20,878 bases of DNA from Synergistaceae bacterium. Its GTDB lineage: Bacteria > Synergistota > Synergistia > Synergistales > Aminobacteriaceae. Below the pieces are notes generated by a model that was not told the origin of the DNA, did no database searches, and saw only the letters and a program-made list of their open reading frames with translations. A program made the position numbers and the translations under genes. How positions within the stretch are numbered: position 1 is the stretch's first letter; each line of letters starts with the position of its first letter. The stretch is from NCBI GenBank assembly GCA_009778055.1, contig WRKN01000017.1, forward strand, positions 1-20,878, in the 5' to 3' direction. Shown in pieces: positions 6,818 to 15,443 of this stretch.

Positions 6818-7726
6818 CTACTCTACGTTTTGTATCTGTTCGCGTATACGTTCGAGGCACGATTTTGCCTCGACAACCATCCAGCGGAACTCCGCGTCGC
6901 CTGTTTTGGAGCCCATTGTGTTTACCTCCCGGTTCATCTCCTGAATCAGGAAATCGAGCTTGCGCCCCTCTGACTCGCGCCCCGAGGCTATTTCCCTGAA
7001 TTTGGCTATGTGCCCCGCGAGGCGGGCCAGCTCCTCAGACACATCCCATTTGTCGGCCAGCAGGGAAATTTCCTGCGCAATCCGATTCCGGTCGATTTCC
7101 AGGGCGAAACGTTCCATAACTTTCTCTATCCTGCTCCCCAGCGCCGACAGCGCCTCCGAGGAGGCGGAGTTCCATCGCTCCGAGAGCGCGCCGGTCAGAC
7201 GCTCGAGTTCTTTCAGGTCTTCCTCCACCACAGCCTGCAATTTCTCGCCTTCCGACCTTTTCATCTCCATCAGGGCGTCCACCGTATCGCAGACCAGGTC
7301 TTTCCATAAGCCGCCGCTTTTGGCGAACTCAGCGGGCTCGCCAAGCTCGCCGGAAATTCCTTCGCGCAGGCGCATGGAATCACATACTCCCGGCAGGTTA
7401 AGTAAAGCCGTCAGCTCCGTCTGCGGCGCGTTCACTTCGGCCGCTACCTCCTGTATCCGGTCATAGTAAGACCGGAGCGCGCACGTGTCAATCCTGGCGG
7501 TCTTGAAATCCGCAGCCCAGTCTATTTCGGCGATCAAACGAATTTTGCCCCTTCTCAGAAGGGAACGCAACGACGCCGTCAGCGCGCTTTCCAAAGAATG
7601 TATCTCTTTAGGCAGCCGGACGCTTATATCCTGGTATCTATGGTTGACGGACACAGCCTCAAAAGTGACGGTTCCCCACGGAAACTCACGGGACGCGCGG
7701 CCGAAGCCGGTCATGCTCAAAAACAT
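6818..7726 (-). CDS. yicC: YicC/YloC family endoribonuclease
   Basis: 302 residues, close to the family's usual 290-300. It opens with the hallmark SMTGFGRA, followed by SVNHRYQDISVRLP (about 26-39). The C-terminal signature is complete: LADKWDVSEELARLAGHIAKF and GRKLDFLIQEMNREVNTMGSK. Family members are reported as RNases acting on small RNAs and mRNAs. The gene sits directly before gmk, as in many bacteria, but the small remA (DUF370) gene often placed between yicC and gmk is absent. The ATG overlaps the plsC stop by ten bases. Confidence 0.95.
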   Translation of the reverse strand: MFLSMTGFGRASREFPWGTVTFEAVSVNHRYQDISVRLPKEIHSLESALTASLRSLLRRGKIRLIAEIDWAADFKTARIDTCALRSYYDRIQEVAAEVNAPQTELTALLNLPGVCDSMRLREGISGELGEPAEFAKSGGLWKDLVCDTVDALMEMKRSEGEKLQAVVEEDLKELERLTGALSERWNSASSEALSALGSRIEKVMERFALEIDRNRIAQEISLLADKWDVSEELARLAGHIAKFREIASGRESEGRKLDFLIQEMNREVNTMGSKTGDAEFRWMVVEAKSCLERIREQIQNVE

Positions 7727-8376
7727 CCGTTCTCCCCCTGAGCCGGTTCCAACGCTTTTGATTCCAACGCCTTCAGGGCGTCCTCCAGAGCCGTCATGAC
7801 CTTTTCCCTGGCCCCCTTCTCCTTGTAGGTTTCCGGGGGAAAAGTAATCAAATTACCGAACGTAACTGTTATTTTGACGGGTTTTATCATTACGGAACCG
7901 CGCGGCATCGCCTTGTGGGAACCTTTTACGAAAACCGGCAGAACAGGCGCTTTGGAATGGCAGGCTATGAGTCCGACGCCGCCCTCCAGCGGCAACAGCT
8001 TCCCGTCAACGGAACGGGAACCCTCGGGAAAGATCAGGACGTCGCTGCCTTCTTCGAGAAATTTCAGCAGACCTTTAAGCGCCCCGGCCGCGGCGGCGCT
8101 GCTGTTGCGCGAAACCGGGACAGCGCCGAGCGTCCTTATGATTCTGCCGAAAAGGAACGGGCGGAAAAGCTCTTCTTTGGCAAAATACCGCAAGCGCCTG
8201 GAGAAAGCCGCGCCTACAATCAAAGGATCCAAATTGCTGCAATGATTACAGGCAATTATGACACTGCGGCCTTTTGGAAGCGGTTCCGTCCATTTTACGG
8301 AAAGGCGGTGATAAAAGAAAAATATTATTTTGAAAAATATACGAACCGCGGTATAAAAAAAATTATCTAGCTTCAC
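7717..8376 (-). CDS. plsC: 1-acyl-sn-glycerol-3-phosphate acyltransferase
   Basis: 219 residues. A membrane-bound enzyme that adds the second acyl chain to lysophosphatidic acid, giving phosphatidic acid for phospholipid synthesis. The catalytic HX4D is His45-Asp50 within NHCSNLDP, and the glycerol-phosphate-binding FPEGSRS lies at 116-122. A hydrophobic N-terminal segment (about residues 6-22, rich in Phe and Ile) is a likely membrane anchor. The start is GTG at 8376, overlapping the cmk stop as GTGTGA, with GAGGG upstream. The cmk-plsC order is frequent in bacteria. Confidence 0.95.
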   Translation of the reverse strand: MKLDNFFYTAVRIFFKIIFFFYHRLSVKWTEPLPKGRSVIIACNHCSNLDPLIVGAAFSRRLRYFAKEELFRPFLFGRIIRTLGAVPVSRNSSAAAAGALKGLLKFLEEGSDVLIFPEGSRSVDGKLLPLEGGVGLIACHSKAPVLPVFVKGSHKAMPRGSVMIKPVKITVTFGNLITFPPETYKEKGAREKVMTALEDALKALESKALEPAQGENGCF

Positions 8377-9032
8377 ACGCCCAAACCCTCTTTCACAATG
8401 TCGGTCAACCGGTCAACCACCTCGTCCACGGTCATGTCGGACGTATCTACATGGATGGAGTCTATGGGCTCTTTGAGCGGGGCAAATTCGCGTCCCGCGT
8501 CTATGCGGTCCCGTTCGCGCATTTGAGCCAGAACCTCGTCATAGAGCGCCGGCTCTCCTTTTTTCAAAAGTTCCTTGTACCGCCGCTCTGCTCTGGCTTC
8601 CGGGGTGGCGGTCAAAAAAAATTTCACGTTCGCTTCCGGGAAAACAACGGTTCCCATGTCGCGCCCGTCCGTTACCAGATTCCCGTGGTTCGCCTGATCC
8701 CTTTGCAGCCCCAGAAGCGCCCCGCGCACCGGCTTGAGGGCGGAATACGCCGAAACAACGCTGTCAACACGAGGGGATCGTATCAAAGCCGCAACGTCTT
8801 CACCGTTTACAAAAACACCGTTCCCGTCAATACGTACCCGCATAGAACCCAGGTACTCCATAAACCGCGCGTTTTCGTCGGGGGCTATTCCATTTCGATC
8901 CATACAACAAGCTATGGCACGATATAACGCTCCGGTATCCAGATAATTAAAATCCAGCCGCTCGGCCAGCCGCTTGGCCACCGAGCTTTTGCCGGAGCCT
9001 GCCGGGCCGTCCAGGGTTACGACAAAGCCCAA
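8373..9032 (-). CDS. cmk: Cytidylate kinase
   Basis: 219 residues, typical for the (d)CMP kinase that makes (d)CDP. The P-loop is DGPAGSGKSS (8-17), followed by LDTGALYRAIA with the CMP-binding residues and GRDMGTVVFP further on. The lid is near RRYKELLKKGE, and the run MRERDRID is conserved. The start appears to be TTG at 9032, since the P-loop strand begins immediately after it and no ATG or GTG is available. It lies six bases after the HDOD gene's stop, whose end supplies an AAGGG. Confidence 0.97.
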   Translation of the reverse strand: MGFVVTLDGPAGSGKSSVAKRLAERLDFNYLDTGALYRAIACCMDRNGIAPDENARFMEYLGSMRVRIDGNGVFVNGEDVAALIRSPRVDSVVSAYSALKPVRGALLGLQRDQANHGNLVTDGRDMGTVVFPEANVKFFLTATPEARAERRYKELLKKGEPALYDEVLAQMRERDRIDAGREFAPLKEPIDSIHVDTSDMTVDEVVDRLTDIVKEGLGV

Positions 9033-9038
9033 TTCGCG

Positions 9039-9932
9039 CTACAGTCCCTTCATGTCGGCCATTTCCTGAGCGGCTTCGCTGGCGAAGTCCACCAGTTCCG
9101 ACATAAGCCCTTCGTAATCTTTTATGCCCAAACGCTCCAGCGGCTCGGGGTATATGTAGTTCTGCAGCCCGTCCGCGCCGATTCCTATGCCCATCATCAG
9201 GCATATGGAGTTAGCCACGGTGACCACGTCAAGCAGAGGCTGAAATTCGGCGTTCTCCGGCTCCAGTTCGTTTGGCCTGTGGTGCAGCAGGGTTGAGTGA
9301 TAGTAACTTTTCGGAAGGTTCCAGCGCTCGACCAGAAGAGCGCCGACGGTGGAGTGGTCAAAGCCGATGATTTTCATCTCGGCCTCAATGAAAGGGATAC
9401 CTTTTTCCTCCACTTCTTTTATGATAAGCCCGTAGCCGAAATGGACGTAATCGTTCAATACCACTTTGCCGATGTCGTGCAGCAATCCTCCCACATAGGC
9501 TTCCTCGGGCGGGACTTTTTTCGTGGATTGAGCAATATAACGCGCCGCGTGGGCCGCAGTAAGCGAGTGACGCCACAGCTCGCCGCGGTCGAGCGCGTAG
9601 CCGTGGAGTCCCTTGTCCATAACCGAATATACCGACGCGGCAAGAACTATGTTGCCGATGTTTTTGTAGCCTAAAAGGGCAATAGCTTCAGATACGTCCG
9701 ATATGTTTCTGGACATGCCGTAAGCCGCCGAGTTGGCCAGCTTCAAGGTGCGCAAAACCAAACCTTCGTCACGCGACAGGCTCAACGCTACATCCGACGC
9801 GTTGCTGGTGGGGTCGTTGAGCTTGCGCAGCGTCTCCACCACAAACTGCGGAAAGGATTTTATCTCTTTCATTTTGTTGATGATACGCGTCTTTATAAGG
9901 TTCCTTGAATTTTCATCGAGTGCACCGCTCAC
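9039..9932 (-). CDS. HDOD domain protein, probable signalling protein
   Basis: About 297 residues. The HDOD domain (a regulatory relative of HD phosphohydrolases) runs from about residue 20. It begins SFPQFVVETLRKLNDP, continues with KLANSAAYGM and EAIALLGYKNIGNIV, and contains LWRHSLTAAHAARYIA and GGLLHDIGKVVLNDYV with the His-Asp pair (152-153). HDOD proteins are usually tied to two-component or c-di-GMP signalling and motility; no direct substrate is established and none is inferred here. The start is placed at GTG 9932 because AAGGAGG stands eight bases before it. A TTG at 9953 would put that Shine-Dalgarno inside the coding sequence. The gene sits between the rsuA-type gene and cmk without a promoter of its own that I can see. 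Confidence 0.92.
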   Translation of the reverse strand: MSGALDENSRNLIKTRIINKMKEIKSFPQFVVETLRKLNDPTSNASDVALSLSRDEGLVLRTLKLANSAAYGMSRNISDVSEAIALLGYKNIGNIVLAASVYSVMDKGLHGYALDRGELWRHSLTAAHAARYIAQSTKKVPPEEAYVGGLLHDIGKVVLNDYVHFGYGLIIKEVEEKGIPFIEAEMKIIGFDHSTVGALLVERWNLPKSYYHSTLLHHRPNELEPENAEFQPLLDVVTVANSICLMMGIGIGADGLQNYIYPEPLERLGIKDYEGLMSELVDFASEAAQEMADMKGL

Positions 9933-9949
9933 CAGCGTGTCCTCCTTAG

Positions 9950-10669
9950 TCAAACCGTACCGCTTTTGAATATTTTAGTGCACATGTCGATAAAAGACAA
10001 TTCTACAAAATCTCCTACTTTAAGCCGGACTAAAGTTAATCCGCCGATTTTTCGGCGTATCAAAGCCTCGACGCCGAACCCGGCGAGATTCGACATCGTC
10101 CTGACCTCGCGTTTCAGTCCCTCTCCTATAGCGACCCGAACCCAGCGCCCCGCGGGTTCTTTTTGCATCACTTCAACCGAGAGCGGTTTCACCCGCCGCC
10201 CTTCCATCTCAAAACCGTCTCTCCAGCGCCGCAGTTGTTTGTCGTTTATCTCCAAATTCAGCAGAACCTCGTACTCCTTCGCGACGCCCTTGGACGGGTG
10301 CAGCAGTTTCTGAGCAAATCCCCCGTCGTTCGTCAAAATCAGCAGCCCCTCGCTCTCCCTGTCCAGACGCCCCACGGGAAAAACACGCGCGTCCCTTGCC
10401 GAAGCGGGCAGCAGATCCACCACCACCGGATCGTATTTGTCGGTGACAGCGCACACCACCCCCGCCGGTTTGTTCATCGCGAAGTATTTCTTGGGGAGAA
10501 TCGACAGGCGTCTGCCCTCACACTCCACCGCGTCAATTTCAGGGTCAATTTGAAAATAAGGCGCCAAGACAATCTTACCATTGACGCGCACCCGTCCCTC
10601 CAAAATACAGGCAACGGACTTACGCCTGGCGGCCACTCCACATTCGGCCAAAAACGCGTTAAGGCGCAT
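9950..10669 (-). CDS. RsuA/RluB family pseudouridine synthase
   Basis: 239 residues. An N-terminal S4 RNA-binding domain (MRLNAFLAECGVAARRKS... GRVRVNGKIV, 1-34) precedes the catalytic domain with FPVGRLDRESEGLLILTNDG (97-116). Asp103 is the catalytic aspartate. The C-terminus has GLKREVRTMSNLAGFGVEALIR, typical of the family. It isomerises uridine in rRNA; whether the target is 16S (RsuA) or 23S (RluB) cannot be told from the sequence, although the position next to scpB favours RluB as in many bacteria. The ATG at 10669 has GAGG five bases upstream and overlaps the scpB end by 11 bases. Confidence 0.93.
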   Translation of the reverse strand: MRLNAFLAECGVAARRKSVACILEGRVRVNGKIVLAPYFQIDPEIDAVECEGRRLSILPKKYFAMNKPAGVVCAVTDKYDPVVVDLLPASARDARVFPVGRLDRESEGLLILTNDGGFAQKLLHPSKGVAKEYEVLLNLEINDKQLRRWRDGFEMEGRRVKPLSVEVMQKEPAGRWVRVAIGEGLKREVRTMSNLAGFGVEALIRRKIGGLTLVRLKVGDFVELSFIDMCTKIFKSGTV

Positions 10670-11285
10670 CGCCGCCTCGTTCAATATCAGAGGCGTTAGA
10701 GGCATCCTCGGGGTTCGCCCCCAGCTCGTTCAGCTCCTCCAAAGTGGGGAGGTCGGCTATGGCCTCCAGCCCGAAGATATCCAAAAAACGGCTGGTCGTG
10801 CGGTAAAGCAAAGGGGAACCGCTCACCTTCTTGCGCCCCGCAGTGCGAACGAGCCCGTGCGATAAAAGCGTTTCTATGACGCGTTCGCTTCGCACGCCGC
10901 GTAGGTCTTCCACTTCGCTTCTCGTTACGGGCTGGTTATAAGCCACCACGGAGAGGGTTTCGAAAGCGGCCTTACTGAGCCTTACTCGCCTTCTTTGCGC
11001 AGTGTCGCGGAAAAGCGACAACACCTCGGCGAAGTGCGGGTTGGTCTCGAGAACCCACCCGCCCGCGACAGACTTCATAACCAGCCCGTGGCCGGACGCC
11101 AGATGGTTCCCAAGTTCCTCCAGCGCAGCTTTAAGCTCCTGCCCCGACACCCCCAGGACGGTTTTCAGCTCGTTTTCCGGCACGGGAGACGCGGCCAGGA
11201 AAAGCATGGCCTCAATCTGCGCCGACAAAACGGACAGGGGTTTTAGCTGTTTATCCTTATCAGTTTTTCGCGCGGATTTTGACAT
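10659..11285 (-). CDS. scpB: Segregation and condensation protein B
   Basis: 208 residues, usual length. ScpB is a winged-helix dimer that joins ScpA and SMC in bacterial condensin. Visible signatures: SAQIEAMLFLAASPVPENEL (about 21-40), LSKAAFETLSVVAYNQPVTRSEVEDLRGV, and LVRTAGRKKVSGSPLLYRTTSRFLDIFGL. The ATG at 11285 falls 26 bases inside scpA, indicating coupled translation; a weaker TTG start further upstream is less likely. The acidic, low-complexity C-terminal tail is common in the family. Confidence 0.95.
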   Translation of the reverse strand: MSKSARKTDKDKQLKPLSVLSAQIEAMLFLAASPVPENELKTVLGVSGQELKAALEELGNHLASGHGLVMKSVAGGWVLETNPHFAEVLSLFRDTAQRRRVRLSKAAFETLSVVAYNQPVTRSEVEDLRGVRSERVIETLLSHGLVRTAGRKKVSGSPLLYRTTSRFLDIFGLEAIADLPTLEELNELGANPEDASNASDIERGGDAP

Positions 11286-12063
11286 CGGAAAAAGGAACTT
11301 CCTGCTCAATTACCGTCTTGCCCATGCGGCACATCTCCAAAACGGCCAGTATGGTCACCACCAAAGCCTGCACGGTCGGCGTCAGCGCCCACAGGGCGTT
11401 GAGCGAAAGCTCCGCGTGCAGGGCCAGTTTTTCTTCCAGCTCCGCAATGCGCCCCTGTATCTGAGACTCCTCCGGCAAGGCGCTCGGCATTCCGTCCCAC
11501 CCTTCTTCTTCCCCGAAGTCCGAGTCAGGCGGCAAAGAAAGCGAAAAAGACGAAGACCGCGCGGAACGCCTTTCCAAAAGGCCCCACCATACGCGGCAGA
11601 GAAAGTAAAGGTTTCCTATGTCATAGCGGGGTTCGCCCTCTTCGCCCTGCTCCTCCGCGGCGCGCCTGTAGCTCTTTTCCCGTCCGGCCTTGCGTTCTTC
11701 CATCCACGATCTGGCGGTCAGATAGGGGCGGTAACGCGCAATCCGCTCAAACATCTCCTCTTCCAGCGCCTGTTCGTCCATTTCCGCCGCTTCGTCCAAA
11801 AGCTCGGAATCCTCCGCGCTGCTGTCGGCGGGCAGAATGGAGAGTGTTTTTTGCAGCAAAAGGCTTGCCGCCATAAAAAAGAACTCCGCCAGGGTTTCAA
11901 CGGATGCCTTTTTGGTCTTCGACAGATACGCCCCGTATATGCGCACGAGCTGCGTCATCTTTATCTTGGAAGCCTGCATTTGACGGCTATCCACGAGGTG
12001 GCACAACATGTCGAGAGGGCCGGAAAAACCCTCTATGACGACTTCGACGCTTTCCTTAGCCAT
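11260..12063 (-). CDS. scpA: Segregation and condensation protein A
   Basis: 267 residues. This is the kleisin subunit that bridges the SMC heads. The N-terminal signature is VVIEGFSGPLDMLCHLVDSRQM (about 8-29), then a helical stretch with EFFFMAASLLLQKT. The C-terminal winged-helix part ends SLNALWALTPTVQALVVTILAVLEMCRMGKTVIEQEVPFSDVKIRA. The middle is longer and more charged than in the Bacillus protein. The ATG at 12063 overlaps the trpS stop by eight bases. No smc gene is in the window. Confidence 0.93.
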   Translation of the reverse strand: MAKESVEVVIEGFSGPLDMLCHLVDSRQMQASKIKMTQLVRIYGAYLSKTKKASVETLAEFFFMAASLLLQKTLSILPADSSAEDSELLDEAAEMDEQALEEEMFERIARYRPYLTARSWMEERKAGREKSYRRAAEEQGEEGEPRYDIGNLYFLCRVWWGLLERRSARSSSFSLSLPPDSDFGEEEGWDGMPSALPEESQIQGRIAELEEKLALHAELSLNALWALTPTVQALVVTILAVLEMCRMGKTVIEQEVPFSDVKIRAKN

Positions 12064-13060
12064 CCAGCCGCAGCAGCCCCACGGCGGAATAAATTTCGTC
12101 CATCGTCCGCTTCGCCACGACGGACGCGCGCTTGGCCCCCTCGGCAAGTATGTCCGTCAAAAGGGCCCTGGAGTTCTCATATTTTGCCCTGCGTTCGTGT
12201 ATGGGAACCATCACGGACTCAATGTGGGCGTTGAGCATTTTTTTGCAGTCTATGCACCCGATCCCGGCCGTCTTGCAGCCCTTCACAATCTCCTCGCGCT
12301 GCGGCGCGTCTCCGTTGAACACCTTATGTATGCTCCACACGGGGCATTTTTCCGGGTCGCCCGGGTCCGTCCGCCTCTCCCGCGCCGGGTCCGTAACCAT
12401 CGTGCGAAGTTTATCCCATATAGATTTTGGGTCTTCCGAAATGTAAAGGGAGTTGCCATACGATTTGCTCATCTTCCGCCCGTCCGTGCCGGGGACTTTC
12501 GGCGTGGGCGTAAGGATGGTCTGAGGTTCCGGCAGCAGGCCGGCGCCGAAGAAGTGGTTGAAACGGCGCGCGATTTCGCGGGAAAGCTCGAGGTGCGCGC
12601 TCTGATCCTCTCCCACCGGAACTTTATCGGCCTTATAAAGCAGGATATCCGCCGCCTGCAGGACGGGATATCCAAGAAAACCGAAGGTACTCAGGTCTTT
12701 ATTTTGGAGGTTGGCGATTTGATCCTTGTACGTGGGATTTCTGTTGAGCCACCCTAAAGGGGTGATCATCCCCAGGGCCAAGGCCAGTTCGGCGTGCTGC
12801 GGAACGTGAGACTGGACGAAAAGACAGCTTTTTTCGGGACTCAGCCCGACGGAAAGCCAGTCCAGCAAAATGTCCAGGCTGTTTTTACCGGTTTCGCCGG
12901 ACTCGGCATAATCGGACGTAATTGCGTGCCAGTCGACTATGCAGTAAAAACACTCGTATTTCTCCTGAAGCGCCGTCCAGTTCGTCAACGCCCCCGCCAA
13001 ATGCCCCAGGTGCAGCATACCAGTCGGCCTCATCCCGCTGAAAACCCTGCCTTCATTCAT
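12056..13060 (-). CDS. trpS: Tryptophanyl-tRNA synthetase with [4Fe-4S] cysteine motif
   Basis: 334 residues, a class Ic synthetase that charges tRNA-Trp. The HIGH box appears as HLGH (17-20) and the KMSKS loop at 196-200; the AADILLYKADKVPVGEDQ stretch is typical. Cysteines 239, 262, 269 and 272 give C-x22-C-x6-C-x2-C. This is the spacing known for the [4Fe-4S] cluster at the anticodon-binding end of Thermotoga maritima TrpRS, where the cysteines are numbered almost identically (236, 259, 266, 269). It begins a coupled block with scpA, scpB and the pseudouridine synthase. A HipT-class kinase has TrpS as target in E. coli O127, and a HipA-like kinase is encoded at 1325; any link here is speculation. 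Confidence 0.97.
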   Translation of the reverse strand: MNEGRVFSGMRPTGMLHLGHLAGALTNWTALQEKYECFYCIVDWHAITSDYAESGETGKNSLDILLDWLSVGLSPEKSCLFVQSHVPQHAELALALGMITPLGWLNRNPTYKDQIANLQNKDLSTFGFLGYPVLQAADILLYKADKVPVGEDQSAHLELSREIARRFNHFFGAGLLPEPQTILTPTPKVPGTDGRKMSKSYGNSLYISEDPKSIWDKLRTMVTDPARERRTDPGDPEKCPVWSIHKVFNGDAPQREEIVKGCKTAGIGCIDCKKMLNAHIESVMVPIHERRAKYENSRALLTDILAEGAKRASVVAKRTMDEIYSAVGLLRLDG

Positions 13061-13078
13061 TCTTCAACAACCTGCCTT

Positions 13079-13861
13079 TCACAGCCGCAAAGGCGTTTCC
13101 AGCGGCCTGAACTTTAACAAAACGACCTCAAGCTCGCCGGGAACCGCCAAACGGCGCGCCAGTTCGGGAAGCGAGGCGCTTTCCATCTCGGCGTGGTCCG
13201 CTGTCGCTACGCTGAGTTTCGATCTAACGCAGTCCGCTATGTCATGGTATTTCATGTCCGCAGTGACGTAAATATCCGCTTTCATCTCAAGCGCCGCCGG
13301 CCACAACGAGCCGCCCGAACCGCCGCACAAAGCCACCCGCAGTATACTACAATCCCGTTCTCCGTAATAGTCCAGCCGGGTAAGGTTCCAGGCCCTTTTA
13401 ATCATGTTAAGAGCGTCCATCAAAGGGACGGCGGCAGGCAGGTCTCCGGCGGCGCCCATGCCTCCCGCGCCGTCCCCGGACTGAACCAGCGGGGCTATCG
13501 CTTCAAGATTGAGTTTCTCAGCGAGGATTCTGTTCACTCCGCCCTCCGCCCCATCCCAGTTTGTGTGCGCCGACAAAACAGCCATTTCAGCCTTTATCGC
13601 CGCCTGTATCACTTTGCCCGGACCGGTCGACAGGTCGACGCGGCGCAGCGGCTCCAAAAACATGGGGTGGTGCGAGAGCAGGCACTGGCAGCCATTACGT
13701 AAAGCCTCGTCTATTGCCTCGGGCAATGGGTCGAGGGTGATTCCCAGACGCCTGACCTCCCGCTGGGGATCGCCCACCATAAGCCCCACGTTGTCCCAGT
13801 CCGCCGCCTTGCCGAACGGGGCTATCGCGTCTATTTTGGAGAGAATGTCCTGTACTTTCAC
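13079..13861 (-). CDS. Nif3/YbgI family dinuclear metal-centre protein
   Basis: 260 residues, the short bacterial form of the Nif3-like family (often labelled GTP cyclohydrolase 1 type 2 homolog). Metal-binding motifs are all present: DWDNVGL (21-27), LLSHHPMF (61-68, His64/His65), LSAHTNWDGAEGGVN (95-109), TADMKYHDIADC and the C-terminal DHAEMES. The biological reaction is unsettled for the family, so I give none. The start is GTG at 13861 with GGAGG seven bases upstream. It lies between recO and trpS with 12- and 18-base gaps. Confidence 0.93.
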   Translation of the reverse strand: MKVQDILSKIDAIAPFGKAADWDNVGLMVGDPQREVRRLGITLDPLPEAIDEALRNGCQCLLSHHPMFLEPLRRVDLSTGPGKVIQAAIKAEMAVLSAHTNWDGAEGGVNRILAEKLNLEAIAPLVQSGDGAGGMGAAGDLPAAVPLMDALNMIKRAWNLTRLDYYGERDCSILRVALCGGSGGSLWPAALEMKADIYVTADMKYHDIADCVRSKLSVATADHAEMESASLPELARRLAVPGELEVVLLKFRPLETPLRL

Positions 13862-13873
13862 CGGTACGCCTCC

Positions 13874-14500
13874 TCATACTTCAATTAAAAACGTTTCCGC
13901 GCGGCGCGACGCGTCGGCGAAAAGACGCCTCTTGCTTTCAAGAACATCCCGGCGCTCGAAGGATTCGAGTTCCGACGTTCTGGCGGCCGAGACGAAGTGC
14001 AGCAGTTCCAGCTCCGAGGCCGTGCCGGTTGCGCAATCCGGTATTTCGGGGGCAAGTCCCCAAGCCTTCAGCCATTTTCGCATAAAACGCCACTCCACAG
14101 CCTCGGGCGGCAATCCGCCGCACAGGAGCTTCATGTTCCAATAAAAATTAGCGAGCAGGCCGTCGTCGGCGTGCCCTTCCATAAGATAGCGCGTCAGAAG
14201 CCTGCTCCATCGCGCCGCCGCGAAAAGCGCTTCGGGACGGCTTCTAAGGGACAGCATATCGTCCGCGACATCCACGCTTTTCAGGTACAGCCTTCCGCCG
14301 CCGTCCCTGGGCCTGTAGAGCGCGAACGCGCCCCACACCAGAGGCTCCGTGGCCCCGCCGAAGCGTACCTTACCGCCAGCCGCCCCCTTTGCGGAAGCGT
14401 AAACGACGCCCAGCCCCTTCAAAAAAAGGGTGAGGTTGAGATCACCTTCCCCGGTTACACGCCTGTTCAAAACCACGCCGGAAGCCGACTCGAACCCCAT
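13874..14500 (-). CDS. recO: DNA repair protein RecO
   Basis: 208 residues, slightly short of the usual 230-250. RecO helps load RecA through RecF/RecR and anneals DNA strands. The N-terminal OB fold is recognisable in ASGVVLNRRVTGEGDLNLTLFLKGLGVVYASAKGA (about 6-40), and the helical C-terminal part follows (LFAAARWSRLLTRYL...). The cysteine-rich zinc site of some RecO proteins is not evident. Its place directly after era supports the call, since era-recO is a recurring pair. The ATG at 14500 has no strong Shine-Dalgarno and starts 12 bases after the era stop, suggesting coupling. Confidence 0.9.
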   Translation of the reverse strand: MGFESASGVVLNRRVTGEGDLNLTLFLKGLGVVYASAKGAAGGKVRFGGATEPLVWGAFALYRPRDGGGRLYLKSVDVADDMLSLRSRPEALFAAARWSRLLTRYLMEGHADDGLLANFYWNMKLLCGGLPPEAVEWRFMRKWLKAWGLAPEIPDCATGTASELELLHFVSAARTSELESFERRDVLESKRRLFADASRRAETFLIEV

Positions 14501-14512
14501 GAGATCACGAAT

Positions 14513-15439
14513 TCACGAATAACCCAAGCGCCTGAGCACCGGTTCGGATTGCCGCCACTTGGGGGAGATTTTCACCCAAAGCTCCAGATACACCGAATGG
14601 CCGGTGGTTTCTTCAAGGTCACCCCTGGCGGCCTGGCCTATTTTTTTGAGCGTCGCGCCGCCCGCGCCGATCAAAATTCCCTTCTGGCCGGGAGTTTCCA
14701 CTATCAGGGACGCCCTGATGTACAATTTATCGCGCTCCGGGTACTCGTCGGGGCTTTTGTACTCCTCCACCTCAACGGCCACGCAGTGCGGAACCTCGTC
14801 GCGTAAAAAAGCCAGCGTCTTGCCCCGGATAATTTCGGCTGCCATGAAGCGTTCCGTACTGTCCATCAGTATGTCCGGGTCATACCACGGCTCGCCCTCC
14901 GGCAAAAATCGCAATAACAGTTCCACGAGTTCCGGCACTCCGCGCCCGCTCCTGGCGGACAACGCCGCGCGTCCGGCAAAGGCCCGCGCGCCGCCGTAAA
15001 CCGCAAAAGCCCGCGATGGATCCCGCGTTTGACCGTCGCATTTGTTCACGACCAAAAGCACGGGACGGGCGATACCGGCCAGGCTGTTCAGCGCCTCCGC
15101 ATCCTCCGTCCCTATTTTTTTGTCCCCCGCCTCCACCATGTAGCAAACCGCGTCGGCATTTTCGAGAGCGTCGAAAACAGCGTCCGATAAAAAATTTCCC
15201 AGCTTGTCCTTGGGCAGATGTATCCCCGGCGTGTCGGTGAAGACTATCTGAGCCCTCTCGTCGTTGTATATGCAGCGCACCGCGTTCCGGGTCGTCTGAG
15301 GCTTAGGTGAGACTATGACCGCCCTGGCCTTCAGAAGCGAATTGACCAGCGACGACTTCCCCACATTCGGCCGCCCCACCAGGGCCACCACCCCGCAGCG
15401 GAATCCAGCTCCCTTGTTTGCCTCGTTCAGTTTCTCCAC
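14513..15439 (-). CDS. era: GTPase Era
   Basis: 308 residues. Era binds the 3' end of 16S rRNA and supports 30S subunit assembly. G1 is GRPNVGKSS (22-30), G2 region PQTTRNAV, G3 DTPGIH, G4 NKCD and G5 SARSG. The C-terminal KH domain includes IVETPGQKGILIGAGGATLKKIGQAAR and ends VKISPKWRQSEPVLRRLGY. The start is GTG at 15439 with GGAGGG eight bases upstream. It follows the birA stop by four bases. Confidence 0.97.
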   Translation of the reverse strand: MEKLNEANKGAGFRCGVVALVGRPNVGKSSLVNSLLKARAVIVSPKPQTTRNAVRCIYNDERAQIVFTDTPGIHLPKDKLGNFLSDAVFDALENADAVCYMVEAGDKKIGTEDAEALNSLAGIARPVLLVVNKCDGQTRDPSRAFAVYGGARAFAGRAALSARSGRGVPELVELLLRFLPEGEPWYDPDILMDSTERFMAAEIIRGKTLAFLRDEVPHCVAVEVEEYKSPDEYPERDKLYIRASLIVETPGQKGILIGAGGATLKKIGQAARGDLEETTGHSVYLELWVKISPKWRQSEPVLRRLGYS

Positions 15440-15443
15440 TATT

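Noticed and set aside
11002..12234. 410-residue rightward ORF
   Set aside because: It lies opposite scpB, scpA and the end of trpS, has no domain, and is a by-product of GC-rich codon use in those genes.
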